DNA from: Stomoxys calcitrans
Lineage: Eukaryota > Arthropoda > Insecta > Diptera > Muscidae
Assembly: GCF_963082655.1 (NCBI RefSeq)
Contig: NC_081556.1
Location: forward strand, 67,509,727 to 67,573,726
Reading direction: 5' to 3'
Length of the DNA stretch: 64,000 bases
Shown piece after piece: positions 34,140 through 44,534 of the stretch. The stretch's first letter is position 1; every line of letters starts with the position of its first letter. The notes beneath the pieces are model-generated. The model had not been told where the DNA came from. It saw only the letters and a program-made list of their open reading frames with translations, and did not search any database. The translations under genes were made by a program, and so were the position numbers.

Positions 34140-35030
34140 ACTAAGAAAATAAATCCGAAGACTAAACCTGGCTTGACTCGTCTATAAAAGTATGTATTAA
34201 GGAAAGGGATATGGCTTACTCGAGATAGAAGATATTTAAGATACCAGAGCCGCATGCGAAGTTTCGTGCTGCTAGAACGACGGCAAATAGCCGACTTGCC
34301 TCTTAAAAATCAGATCACCATCATCATTAGATCCACTTTTGAATCGAAAAGTAAGTGGAGGATACTAAATGATATTGGATAAGGCAAATGTTATGTTTCC
34401 GGCAGTTATTATGTTGGTGCAGACGACCTTAATATAACTTTTATCCTTTTATGGTTGGGTTATGTATTGATATGGATGATATAGTTGGAGGCGATGTTTT
34501 AGAGTTCCGTTGCGTTACGAATAAGAATGTTTTAGATTATTTTATCTGAGTTACGTTTAATGCTATTGCTCCTGAATTGACCCAAGGTTTTTAAGAATTC
34601 AACTCTCTTGTTCATTGCTTTATATTACCTATCTTTTTAATACCATCCCAAGTACGTATCCAACCCAAGTACGTATCCAGGTTTTCGTGCTGTCCGTAGC
34701 TGTACTACCGCTCTTATAGAGTTCTCTGAGATTGATAAACATGAGTTTTTTTTTCCTTGTTCTACTTGACTAATCAAAGGCCTTTGCCGCTTCCTATAAT
34801 TTTCAAAAATTCTTTTAGCTGGACAAATCACATAAACGCTGTCTTTGGATAAACCTATTCAAAACTTCGTGCCAAATGGTTAACGCACTCTCATACTCCA
34901 CTAAACATTCCATGTATGTTGGCACAAACATAGTTGGTTTATTATACAGCTTCGAACTGTTTGCTAACTGTGATTCGTATTATGCTGAATACAACTTGTG
35001 GAGATTTTTTGGAAGAATATCAACAATTCG
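34140..35030 (+). pseudogene. CR1/Jockey-like RT fragments, plus strand
   Basis: The sequence gives KPGLTRL and LPLKNQITIIIRSTFESKSK, then WRILNDIG, resembling the linker before RT in the copy at 18634-20797. After a gap MLAQT-LVLLYSFELFANCDS follows, resembling the LLAKTYLVP-LYGCELFANCDS region. Much of the RT core is missing. Confidence 0.55.
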
Positions 35031-35044
35031 AAAAGTAAATGTAG

Positions 35045-35340
35045 GTACAGTCTTGATGTATTGCAAATCAAATGGTAAAGCGTTCCAATGACATATAGTC
35101 CCAATAAAAATTGTCATTTAGTAACCAGACAACTGCTCCTAAAAGGTATAATCCTTCTTCCTCTGTTGGATCTCGTAAACATAATTCTGTCAAAGAGATA
35201 TGTCGGTTTTCCCTTGATAATAATCTTGTGAAGAAAATGCAAGGTCTCAATATATGTTATTGTCCTTTACGGTTACAGCTTTGACTCTCAGCTTGATATA
35301 ATCTTCTTCTTAAATCGGTTATGACAGAATATTTGTTCCA
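35045..35340 (-). pseudogene. CR1/Jockey-like RT C-terminal fragment, minus strand
   Basis: The minus strand reads LHFLHKIIIKGKPTYLFDRI, then RSNRGRRIIPFR and WNALPFDLQYIKTVPTF, matching the C-terminus of the copy at 18634-20797 (ILLQKIIYLKQPKYLYDHL and LWNNLPSNIQ). It meets the plus-strand fragment ending at about 35030 in a 3'-to-3' arrangement. The first ~85 bp are repeated in inverted orientation at 38370-38458. Confidence 0.6.
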
Positions 35341-35384
35341 CTAGTCGGACGTAGAATAACATTCCAAGCGCCTAGATTTTCTGC

Positions 35385-38345
35385 GCTCATTCTAAAATCT
35401 CTGACACCAACTTCGAGGTGAGTGTACCACCGTGTTTGCCTTCAAAAGACTTCTTTGCTGGAGCTTCTTCATCTATTCTGACAACATGACCTAACCAAGG
35501 CAGCCGTTGTATTTTGATGCGCGTAACTATGCTATCGTCGTCATACAGCCTATACAGCTCGTGGTTCATACGTCGCCTTTATTCTCCATTAACGCAAATT
35601 GGTCCACATATTTTACGAAGAATCTTTCTCTCAAATACTCCAATCACTGCCTCATCTGCTTTCACAAGTACCCATGCTTCAGAACCATATAACAGCACGG
35701 GTAGTATCAGTGTAATATAGTGTCTTGTATAGTGTAATCTTCATCTGTCGAGAGGTGGCCTTATTTCTAAACTGCTTACTTAGTCCAAAGTAGTATCTGT
35801 TTGCCAGTATTATTCTTCGCTTAATTTCAAAACTGGTGTCATTCGTTTCGGTTACGGCGGTGCCGAGGTAGATAAAGTTACCGACGGTCTCAAAGTTGAG
35901 GTTCCCAAATTTCTCCATGTTCTTTATCTGCTCGGTTGTGCAAGGCTTTTTGGGAGTGGAAACCATCCATTTCGTCTTATCTTCATTTACAGCCACACAC
36001 ATTTTCACTGACTCTGTTTTGATTCTTTCAAAGGCTGCAGTTAGGGTATAACCGGTGACCGACCTATGGTATCGATGTCATCGGCATAGGCGATTAGCAT
36101 GTGTTCTCTTGTGATTAGTGTGCTATATCTATTCACATCTGCATCTCGTATAATCTTCTCCAGCAGGATATTAAAGCGATCACACGACAGGCTGTCTCCT
36201 TGTCTGAAACCTCGTTTGGTAACAAATGGTTCGGAGAGATTCTTTCCTATTCTTACTGAGGAACGCGTATCAGCAAGTGTCATCCTGCAGAGTCTTACTA
36301 AGTTTGCAGGGATACCAAACTCAGACATGGCTTGAAATATCTTTGAACGTAAAGGAGTATCGAAGGCGGCTTTGTAGCCAACAAAGAGATAGAAGGTATT
36401 GATTTGTCCTTCTCGGGTCATTTCCAGGATTTGGCGCAGTGTGAATATCTTGTCCAGGGTGGATTTACCAGGTCTAAAGCCGCATTGATAGGGCCCAATT
36501 ATCTCATTGACTTTAGGTTTTAATCTTTCATAGAGTTCGCTCGAGAGTATCTTGTATGCGTTGGGGAGGAGACTTATTCCTCTGTAGTTGGCACATTCCG
36601 TCTTGTCTTCTTTCTTGTGTACCGGATATAGAATGCTGAGGTTCCAATCGACGGTTATACGTTATTCTAGCCAGATTGGGCAGATAAGATGCATACGTCA
36701 TCAGCGTGTCGCCTCCGGTCTTAAATAGTTCAGCGGGTAACCCGTCGGCTCCTGCCGACTTGTTGTTCTTTAGTCGGGTTACTGCTACTTGGACCTCATT
36801 CTGACTAGGGGGTAAACATTCTATACCATCATCAAGGATTGGTTCTGCGGTATCCTCTTCGCCACCATCGTCGCACACTAGCAGTTGGGTAAAATGTTCT
36901 TTCCATATCCTCAGCATGTTATCTGTGTCAGTTACCAGATTTTTTTCTTCATCCTTCTGCAGGAGGATGTGCCTGCACCAAAGCCATCGGTTTGATGTTT
37001 GATTCTTTGGTAGAATTTTCGGACTTCATTCTGACTCCTGTACATCTCAATTCGCTCACACTCACGTCTTTCCATTTCCTTTTTCTTTCTGCGGAATAGA
37101 CGTTTCTCCTTTCTCCCATTCTCCCGATTGCAGGGTTACTCTATATGCCGCATTCTTGGCTTCAGTAGCATCTCGACACTCTTGGGCGTACCATGGTTTC
37201 CTTGGAAGAGGCTTTCGGTACCCAAGTACGGATTTCGCGGCATTTTCCATGGAGTGGGCAATAGTTTGCCACTGCGCCATTATATCATCGGAACAATGAG
37301 TGCTTTCATCAAGCAGTTGGGTCAGTCGAGTGAAGTATGTCGATGCCATCTGTTGTGTTTGCAGCTTTTCAATGCCCAGCTTCCATTCAGTGTCAGATCG
37401 TACTTTCCTCGCCATGTTCAAACGGGTGCGAACCTTTGCTGCAACAAAGTAATGATCCGAATCTATATTCGCTCCACGGATCGATCGTACATCTAACACG
37501 CTGGATGAATGCCTTCCATCTATCACAACGTGATCAATTTGGTTTCTCGTGTTTTGATCGGGTGACAGCCATGTGGCTTTGTAAATATTTTTATGTTGAA
37601 ATCTGCTGCTACTAACTACCATGTTTTTTGCCGCGGCAAAATCTATCAGCCTCCACCCATTACTGGACGTTACCTCGTGGAGGTTAAACTTTCCGACTGT
37701 TGGACCAAAAATGTCTTCCTTTCCTATCTTCGTCTTCCTTCCCTATCTATCGGGGTAGCTGTCATATTCTCTCTCTAGGCGCTCGTAGAAAATATCCTTG
37801 GTCCGCTCGTCGTTGTCTTCCTTCGGGGCATGGGCACAAATAAGGCTGATGTTGAAGAATTTGGCTTTTATGTGGATTGTGGCTAGCCTCTCGTCCACCG
37901 GAGTAAAGCTGGAGACAAGGTGTTTCAGTCTCTGACTAACCACAAATCCACAGCCAAATTCATGCCTCGTGTTATGGCAGCTACCGTTTGGTGTTGTAGT
38001 GACGCCATTCCCAGTCCATCGCATTTCATGTGTGGCGGTAATATCTGTCTTGTACTTCTCTAACAAATTCGCCAGAGCGTACACTGCACCTTCCCTATAA
38101 AGAGTGCGGACATTCCAGGGGCAGAACCGCAAATCATGGTCCTTTTTTCGTTTGTGTGGGTCGTCAGTTTTTACTATTCCTTTGTTTTTCATAGTAGTTC
38201 TATGTTTTCCGGGGCGGGTTACTGGCCCAGCGCCCCAACCGCATGGGTTTGTGAGATTGCATGTATCCCTCGTTGTGGCGAGCCGCTTGCTTCAAGATTC
38301 GACGCTCGCCGCCAGCCGCCTCTAACCTGGGAACAGACGCTGATG
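35385..38345 (-). pseudogene. RTE-like non-LTR retrotransposon, broken copy 2
   Basis: On the minus strand the endonuclease starts at 38192 (FCPWNVRTLYREGAV, HEMRWTGNG, ICAHAPKEDNDE). The GDFNA block is deleted just after EYDSYPDR. It continues KIGKEDIFGPTVGK, LIDFAAAKNM and NQIDHVVIDGRH, then IDSDHYFVAAKVRTRLNMAR (37062-37622). RT blocks follow: KNNKSAGADGLPAELFK (36700-36790), KAAFDT and RGFRQGDSLS, and an intact IAYADDID (near 36075-36100). The C-terminus is ETVGNFIYLGTAVTE and RIKIQRLPWLGHVVR, ending near 35385. Multiple frameshifts separate the blocks. Confidence 0.8.
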
Positions 38346-38369
38346 TTGGCCATTGGTTATTTGAAGGCC

Positions 38370-38458
38370 ATTGTCCGGTTTCTGAGACAGTTTTTTATTG
38401 GGACTTTATGTCAGTGGAACGGTCTACCATTTGATTTGCAATGCATCAAGAATGTATC
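38370..38458 (+). pseudogene. CR1/Jockey-like RT C-terminal fragment
   Basis: Reads FFIGTLCQWNGLPFDLQCIK, the conserved WN-LP motif near the end of CR1-like RTs. It is an inverted relative of 35045-35130. The mariner MITE at 38461 follows directly. Confidence 0.6.
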
Positions 38459-38460
38459 TA

Positions 38461-38697
38461 TTGGGTTGCCCAAAAAGTAATTGCGGATTTTTCATATAGT
38501 CGGCGTTGAGAAATTTTTTCACAGCTTGTGACTCTGTTATTGCATTCTTTCTTCTGTCAGTTATCAGCTGTTACTTTTAGCTTGCTTTAGAAAAAATGTG
38601 TAAAAAACGTGTATTTGATTAAAGTTCATTCTAAGTTTTATTAAAAATATATTTACTTTCTTTTAAAAAATCCGCAATTACTTTTTGGGCAACCCAA
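38461..38697. mobile_element. Mariner-derived MITE, copy 2
   Basis: A 237-bp element flanked by TA (38459-38460 and 38698-38699) with ends TTGGGTTGCCCAAAAAGTAA. It is about 90% identical to the copy at 7031-7264 and built from the two ends of the mariner at 11396-12853, joined near AAAAAACGTGTATTTGATTA. Confidence 0.9.
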
Positions 38698-38699
38698 TA

Positions 38700-39174
38700 G
38701 TTCTAGTTCTACCACCAATTATAGTCATATACGGCAATAGTTGGATGCAATTTTTACGTGACATCTTTTCCATCAAAAACGGATTTTCGATGAAGTTGGG
38801 AGGAGAAATTTGCGGCACCATTTAAGCAGAACGAAGATGGCTCGTCGTAAAAATTGGTCTAATTTTTTTTTTTTGATATTTAACTGTTATAGTTGCTTAA
38901 TTTTCCAATTTGTTTTTGTAAAATATAGAGCAAATTCAAATAAACGCAAAAAAAAACTTCTTGAAGCTGATTTGCCAAAACAATCATTATAAAACTAAGA
39001 TATTCGCAAAGGCAACCACATTTTGAAGGATCGGCCTATAAATAGTATGTTCGCAAGCAGTACAAGATTTTGCTCTGACTTTAACCAAATGTCACCGCCG
39101 TTGGGCCAGTTCTGCACCCAGTTGCGACCTTTCGCAGTAACAGAAGCAACTTTCGAATTTAAAATAAATTGGGG
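38700..39174. other. Anonymous AT-rich sequence
   Basis: No repeat, splice-flanked frame or recognised motif found. Confidence 0.4.
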
Positions 39175-39655
39175 TAGACTTGGGTCTTGACTTCTTGAGC
39201 TTTTAGAAGGCGGAATTGTTATCCGATTTAACTGAAATTTTGCACATAGTGTTTTAATATTACTTCCAACAACTGTGCGAAGTATGGTTCAAATCGGTGC
39301 ATTACCTGATATAGCTGCCATGTGGGATCTTGAGTTCTTGAGCGTCTAGAGAGCGCAATTGTCATTCGATTTGGCACAAATTTTGTACAACGGCTTCTCC
39401 CATGGCCTCCAACATACGTGTGCAATATGGTCTCAATCGATCTATAGCTTGACACAGCTCCCATATAAACTGATCTCCGATTTTGCTTCTTGAGCCCCGA
39501 ATCGGACTATAACTTGATATAGCTCCGCCTCCACCTCCGTCCATATTCATTATCCTTTGTTTGCCTAAGAAAAGATACCGCGCATAGAACTCGACAGATG
39601 CGATCCATGGTGGAGGGTATATTAGATTCGTCCCGGCCGAACTTAGCACGTTTTA
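39175..39655 (+). mobile_element. INE-1/DINE-like family A, 3' half
   Basis: Core units (TTGACTTCTTGAGC, GATATAGCTGCCATG) lead to GGTGGAGGGTATA and a slightly decayed hairpin TTCGTCCCGGCCGAA (39628-39642). The 5' end with the microsatellite is missing. Confidence 0.7.
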
Positions 39656-39694
39656 TTTAAAATTTTTCTATTCATCATAATGTTATATCATTAT

Positions 39695-40363
39695 CAGTGT
39701 TGCAACCCAAGAAAATTATTTCCTACCAAAATTTAAGAAAAATCCTACCATGCGGAATATGTTTTTATAACCAACATCAAAGAGTTGGCCACTTTGCCAT
39801 TCCATTTGCAACACATTCATTTATACATATATACGCCACAAAGCAAATACAGATCGTCATACAAATACAGCTAGATCGTCATGATTTTCATAAGCGATTC
39901 AGTCATTTATGTACGTCTGTTTGTTGAAATCACTCTACAGCCTATAAAAATTAAACGCAAAGTCCGAATTTGGCCTATATCTTGATATAGCACCCTTCAC
40001 ATCGATTTCCCGACATGATTAATTGAGTTCATAAAATTCGTTTGTCTGTCCCGATTTCAATGAACGACCGTGTCGAGTTTGGATAAAGCGTCAGGAGGTT
40101 TAAGGTCTTGAGCCCATAAATGCGCTTTTACTACCCATTTTGTGCCGTAACAGTGAGTATGGAGCAGATCTGATCAAGTTCTCCCTCTGATTTTACTCTG
40201 CACTCTTAACGGATACGCAGAAACGACAGGAATTGAGATAATTTGGAGTTATCCCCGGAAATTCTCTCAGTGATTAATATGGTATCTATAGTTTGGAAAA
40301 ACCTACCAAAAATAGAGGTCAGCCTACCCAATTGGTAGGAACCTACAAAAAAAGGCAACACTG
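39695..40363. mobile_element. hAT-like MITE with CAGTGTTGC ends
   Basis: CAGTGTTGCAAC at 39695 and GGCAACACTG ending at 40363 are inverted. The flanking octamers ATCATTAT (39687-39694) and ATCAAAAT (40364-40371) match at 6 of 8 positions, fitting a decayed 8-bp duplication. Repeated CCTACC motifs lie near both ends, with TTTCCTACCAA and TTGGTAGGAA inverted. The interior contains INE-1-like core sequence. Confidence 0.65.
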
Positions 40364-40555
40364 ATCAAAATATGATTCAGTTCTATATTTCAATTACAAT
40401 CACACTTTATGCTCTTAATATTATTTGCTTCGGATATTTAATTGTATTTATAATCCTACACTGTAATTTATAAGACTTTTGCCTTGGTGTGCAGGAGAAA
40501 AAAAACAAACAAATAAATGATTGTGTCTTTCATTTTGTTGTTGCTTCGTGCCTTT

Positions 40556-40915
40556 GCCACCGTGGCTCAGAGGTAAGCATGTCCGTCTACAACGGCGAGA
40601 GCGATCGTTAGAAAAGTTTATAGCGGTGGTTAACTCCTTACTACTGCTGGCTACATTTGTGAGGTATTCTGCCATGTCAAAATGATAAGGGGCCTCCTTT
40701 TTATAGCCGAATCCGAACGGCGGGCCGCAGTGCGACACCTCTTTGTGGAGAAGTTTTTATATGGCTGCCATACCAAATGGTACAGTACCTCCCAAATGTC
40801 GCTAGCATTCGGAGGGGATAACCACCGCTGCGAATTTTCATGATGTCCTCGCCAGAATTCGAACCCAAGCGTTTAGCGTCATAGGCAGACATGCTAACCT
40901 CTGCGCTATGGTGGC
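40556..40915. repeat. SINE fold-back: two tRNA-headed SINEs tail to tail
   Basis: GCCACCGTGGCTCAGAGGTA (40556) with an A-box-like motif heads a plus-strand copy. A minus-strand copy with A-box CATAGCGCAGAGG and B-box GGTTCGAATTC starts at 40915. They meet near 40675 in TGATAAGGGGCCTCC. The outer ends form an inverted repeat of roughly 35 bp. Heads point outward, so a transcript through the locus could fold back. Confidence 0.75.
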
Positions 40916-40979
40916 CTCCACAATACAACCATTGCACAATCAATATTTGAGTGCTGTAATAAAAAGGAAACATATATAA

Positions 40980-42639
40980 AACAAGTAGAAAGGCGTTAAG
41001 TTCGGCCGGGCCGAAATTTGGATACCCACCACCTCGGGTATATATGTAAACCACCTTTAGTCAAAATCCGGTGAAAAATACATACCTTATGCCCCATAAC
41101 AGCTATATTGAAATATGTTCCGATTTGGACCAAATACTAATAAGTACAAGTCATTGTTCAATTGTGTATAACAAAATATTGGTCTTTTTAGAAGCTATAT
41201 CCAAAAATACACCGATCTGAACCATATACGACACGGATGTCGACAAGCCTAACATAAGTCACTGTGTCATATTTCAGTGAAATCGGATTATAAATGCGCT
41301 TTTATGGGGCCAAGACTTTCAATATCGGTCTATATGGCAGCTATATCCAAATCTCGACCGATTTGGACCAAATTGAAGAATGATGTCGAAGGCCATAACA
41401 CAACTCACTGTCCCAAATTTCGGCGACATCGGACAATAAATGTAGAAGGGCTTAACATAAATCACTCTCCCAAATTTCGTCGACATCGGACAATAAATGC
41501 GCCTTTTGTGGGCCCAAAACCTTAAATCGAGAGTTCGGTCTATATGTCAGCTATATCCAAACCTGGACCGATCTGGGCCAAATTGAAGAAGAATGTCGAA
41601 GGGCGTAACCCAACTCACTGTCCTAAATTTCGGCGACATCTTACTATAAATGCGCCTTTTATGGGCCCAAAACCTAAAATCGAGAGATCGGTCTATAAGG
41701 CAGCTTTATCCAAATCTGAACCGATCTGTGCCATATTGCAGAAGTATGTCGAGGGGTTTAACTTAAATCACTGTCCCAAATTTCGTCGACATCGGGCAAT
41801 AAATGTGCCTTTTATGGAGCCAAGACTTTAAATCGAGGTATCGGTCAATATAGCAGCTATATCCAAATCTGTACCGATTTGGGCCAAGTTGCAGTCGGAG
41901 GATCGGTTTATATGGCAGCTATGTCCAAATCTGGACCGATCTGAGCCAAATTGACGAAAGATGTCGAAGGGCCTAGCACAACTCACTGTCCAAAATTTCA
42001 TCAAAATCGGATAGTAAATGTGGCTTTTATGGGCCTAAGACCCTAAATCGGAGGATCGGTCTATATGACAGCTATAACCAAATCTGGAACGACCTAGGCC
42101 AAATTAACGAAGGATGTCGAAGGTCCTAACACAACTACTGTCCCAAATTTCATCAAAATCGGATAGTAATTGTGGCCTAAGACCCTAAATCGGAGGATCG
42201 GTCTATATGGCAGCTATAAACAAATCTGAACCGATCTAGGCCAAATTACCGAAGGATGTCGAAGGGCCTAACACAACTCACTGTCCCAAATTTCAGCAAA
42301 ATCGGATAATAAATGTGGCTTTTATGGGCCTAAGACCCTAAATCGGAGAATCGGTCTATATGGGGGCTATATAAATATATAGTCCGATATAGCCCATCTT
42401 CGAACTTAACCTGCTTGAGGACAAAAAAAGAATCTGTGCAAAGTTTCAGCTCAATATCTCTATTTTTAAAGACTGTTGCGTGATTTCAACAGACAGACGG
42501 GCAGACGGACGGACATGTCAAGATCGTCTTAGATTTTTACGCTGATCAAGATACTTCATAGGGTCGGAAATGGATATTTCGATGTGTTGCAATCGGAATG
42601 ACAAAATGAATATACCCCCATCCTTTGGTGGTGGGTATA
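40980..42639 (-). mobile_element. INE-1/DINE-like element, family B, uninterrupted
   Basis: Hairpin end TTCGGCCGGGCCGAA (41001-41015) followed by GGATACCCACCACCTCGGG; other end CCTTTGGTGGTGGGTATA. Core units anchored on TCGGTCTATATGGCAGCTAT fall at 41324, 41534, 41687, 41840, 42055, 42197 and 42350. Several gaps are exactly 153 bp, one is 153 plus 57 (a local duplication) and one is 153 minus 11. A GACAGACGGGCAGACGGACGG microsatellite lies at 42492-42513. Confidence 0.7.
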
Positions 42640-42642
42640 ACA

Positions 42643-42722
42643 AATAAGGACGGGCTTCAGTCCGCCAAGGCTGACCTTTTGATACCCTACAGGTTTGCAG
42701 GCTGTACGTCGAAATTATAATT
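42643..42722 (-). mobile_element. INE-1/DINE-like 3' end fragment
   Basis: AAGGACGGGCTTCAGTCCGCC and TTTTGATACCCTACA resemble the hairpin end at 1850-1880. Only the terminal stretch is present. Confidence 0.45.
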
Positions 42723-42839
42723 ACATTGATTACATTTTGTGTCAGGTAACCTATATTACTCTTATCATACCAATTGTTGCATATTTTATTACATTTTTTA
42801 AGATTATATGAAAAGCGTATAGGAAAGAACTACTTTTAC

Positions 42840-42943
42840 CTGTCTTTGATCAATTGTGTCATCGTCCGGTGTTAACGCAGGGGATGATTTTCGATGACCG
42901 GGCCGTCCTCCACCCGATGAACTTGTTCCAGAGGTACCAGTAC
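42840..42943 (-). CDS. Internal coding exon of an unidentified host gene
   Basis: On the minus strand TTCTTTGCAG precedes position 42943 and GTAAAAGTAG follows position 42840, good acceptor and donor sequences. The 104-bp interval is open in only one frame; the other two contain stops. It enters in phase 1 and leaves in phase 0, giving a split first codon and 34 full codons. The peptide is Gly/Thr/Ser-rich at first (GTSGTSSSGGGRPGH), then basic and acidic (RKSSPALTPDDDTIDQRQ). GC content is far above the flanks. The SSPALTP part looks like a phosphorylatable linker, as in alternative exons of scaffold or channel proteins, but I cannot name the gene. Other exons must lie outside the window. 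Confidence 0.7.
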
Positions 42944-43145
42944 CTGCAAAGAATTTACTATTTTGTCAATAATCTATTTTAAGAAGTAATTGTTTAGCAG
43001 GACAGAGAAAGGAGGACAAGAATATGATATTGAGAACTAACATAATAAGTGTGCTTCATGTTATCAATTTGCGGCTAGTCCGAATTGTATTCTAAAAATA
43101 AACTGCTCTACAAAATCCAACAAAATTTAAGTATCTTCTATAATA

Positions 43146-44452
43146 AAGAGTGATTTGTTAAGAGCTTGATAACTTTTTTTTAAAAAAAAAACGCATAAAA
43201 TTTGCAAAATCTCATCGGTTCTTTATTTGAAACGTTAGATTGGTCCATGACATTTACTTTTTGAAGATAATTTCATTTAAATGTTGACCGCGGCTGCGTC
43301 TTAGGTGGTCCATTCGGAAAGTCCAATTTTGGGCAACTTTTTCGAGCATTTCGGCCGGAATAGCCCGAATTTCTTCGGAAATGTTGTCTTCCAAAGCTGG
43401 AATAGTTGCTGGCTTATTTCTGTAGACTTTAGACTTGACGTAGCCCCACAAAAAATAGTCTAAAGGCGTCAAATCGCATGATCTTGGTGGCCAACTTACC
43501 GGTCCATTTCTTGAGATGAATTGTTCTCCGAAGTTTTCCCTCAAAATGGCCATAGAATCGCGAGCTGTGTGGCATGTAGCGCCATCTTGTTGAAACCACA
43601 TGTCAACCAAGTTCAGTTCTTCCATTTTTGGCAACAAAAAGTTTGTTAGCATCGAACGATAGCGATCGCCATTCACCGTAACGTTGCGTCCAACAGCATC
43701 TTTGAAAAAATACGGTCCAATGATTCCACCAGCGTACAAACCACACCAAACAGTGCATTTTTCGGGATGCATGGGCAGTTCTTGAACGGCTTCTGGTTGC
43801 TCTTCACTCCAAATGTGGCAATTTTGCTTATTTACGTAGCCATTCAACCAGAAATGAGCCTCATCGCTGAACAAAATTTGTCGATAAAAAAGCGGATTTT
43901 CTGCCAACTTTTCTAGGGCCCATTCACTGAAAATTCGACGTTGTGGTATATCGTTCGGCTTCAGTTCTTGCACGAGCTGTATTTTATACGGTTTTACACC
44001 AAGATCTTTGCGTAAAATCTCCCATGTGGTCGAATAACACAAACCCAATTGCTGCGAACGGCGACGAATCGACATTTCACGGTCTTCAGCAACACTCTCA
44101 GAAACAGACGCAATATTCTCTTCTGTACGCACTGTACGCATTCGTGTGGTTGGTTTAATGTCCAATAAAGTAAACTGAGTGCGAAACTTGGTCACAATCG
44201 CATTAATTGTTTGCTCACTTGGTCGATTATGTAGACCATAAATCGGACGTAAAGCGCGAAACACATTTCGAACCGAACACTGATTTTGGTAATAAAATTC
44301 AATGATTTGCAAGCGTTGCTCGTTAGTAAGTCTATTCATGATGAAATGTCAACGCATACTGAGCATCTTTCTCTTTGACACCATGTCTGAAATCCCACGT
44401 GATCTGTCAAATACTAATGCATGAAAATCCTAACCTCAAAAAAATCACCCTT
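43146..44452 (-). mobile_element. rosa-like DD41D mariner-type transposon, full length
   Basis: A TA-flanked element (43144-43145 and 44453-44454) with terminal inverted repeats AAGRGTGATTTNTT. It contains a single uninterrupted transposase ORF. Sequence outside the ORF is about 110 bp at each end. Partial relatives occur at 326-515, 27953-28555 and 49815-50035. Confidence 0.9.
43254..44339 (-). CDS. DD41D transposase (rosa-like)
   Basis: The intact 361-codon ORF starts MNRLTNEQRLQIIEFYYQNQ, a helix-turn-helix of DUF4817 type (residues 1-55). A second helix-turn-helix (about 75-125) contains RRRSQQLGLCYSTTW. The catalytic domain has FSDEAHFWLNG (D159), WFQQDGATCHTA (D252) and PLDYFLWG (D294). 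The 41 residues between the second and third aspartates give DD41D, the signature of the rosa group first described in Ceratitis rosa; mariner proper has 34. It ends in a QNWTFRMDHLRRSRGQHLNE region seen also in the deleted relatives. With all catalytic residues and both ends present it could be active, but that is inference. Confidence 0.9.
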   Translation of the reverse strand: MNRLTNEQRLQIIEFYYQNQCSVRNVFRALRPIYGLHNRPSEQTINAIVTKFRTQFTLLDIKPTTRMRTVRTEENIASVSESVAEDREMSIRRRSQQLGLCYSTTWEILRKDLGVKPYKIQLVQELKPNDIPQRRIFSEWALEKLAENPLFYRQILFSDEAHFWLNGYVNKQNCHIWSEEQPEAVQELPMHPEKCTVWCGLYAGGIIGPYFFKDAVGRNVTVNGDRYRSMLTNFLLPKMEELNLVDMWFQQDGATCHTARDSMAILRENFGEQFISRNGPVSWPPRSCDLTPLDYFLWGYVKSKVYRNKPATIPALEDNISEEIRAIPAEMLEKVAQNWTFRMDHLRRSRGQHLNEIIFKK

Positions 44453-44534
44453 TATTATCACATTAATAAATACTTTAGCATGATCAAATTATCCAAATTC
44501 AAAATACTTTTCAAAGATATAGATTCTTGCATAT

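Noticed and set aside
34876..35091. Plus-strand frame as an independent gene
   Set aside because: Its YSFELFANCDS segment matches a CR1-like RT, and the second half runs into an opposite-strand RT fragment.
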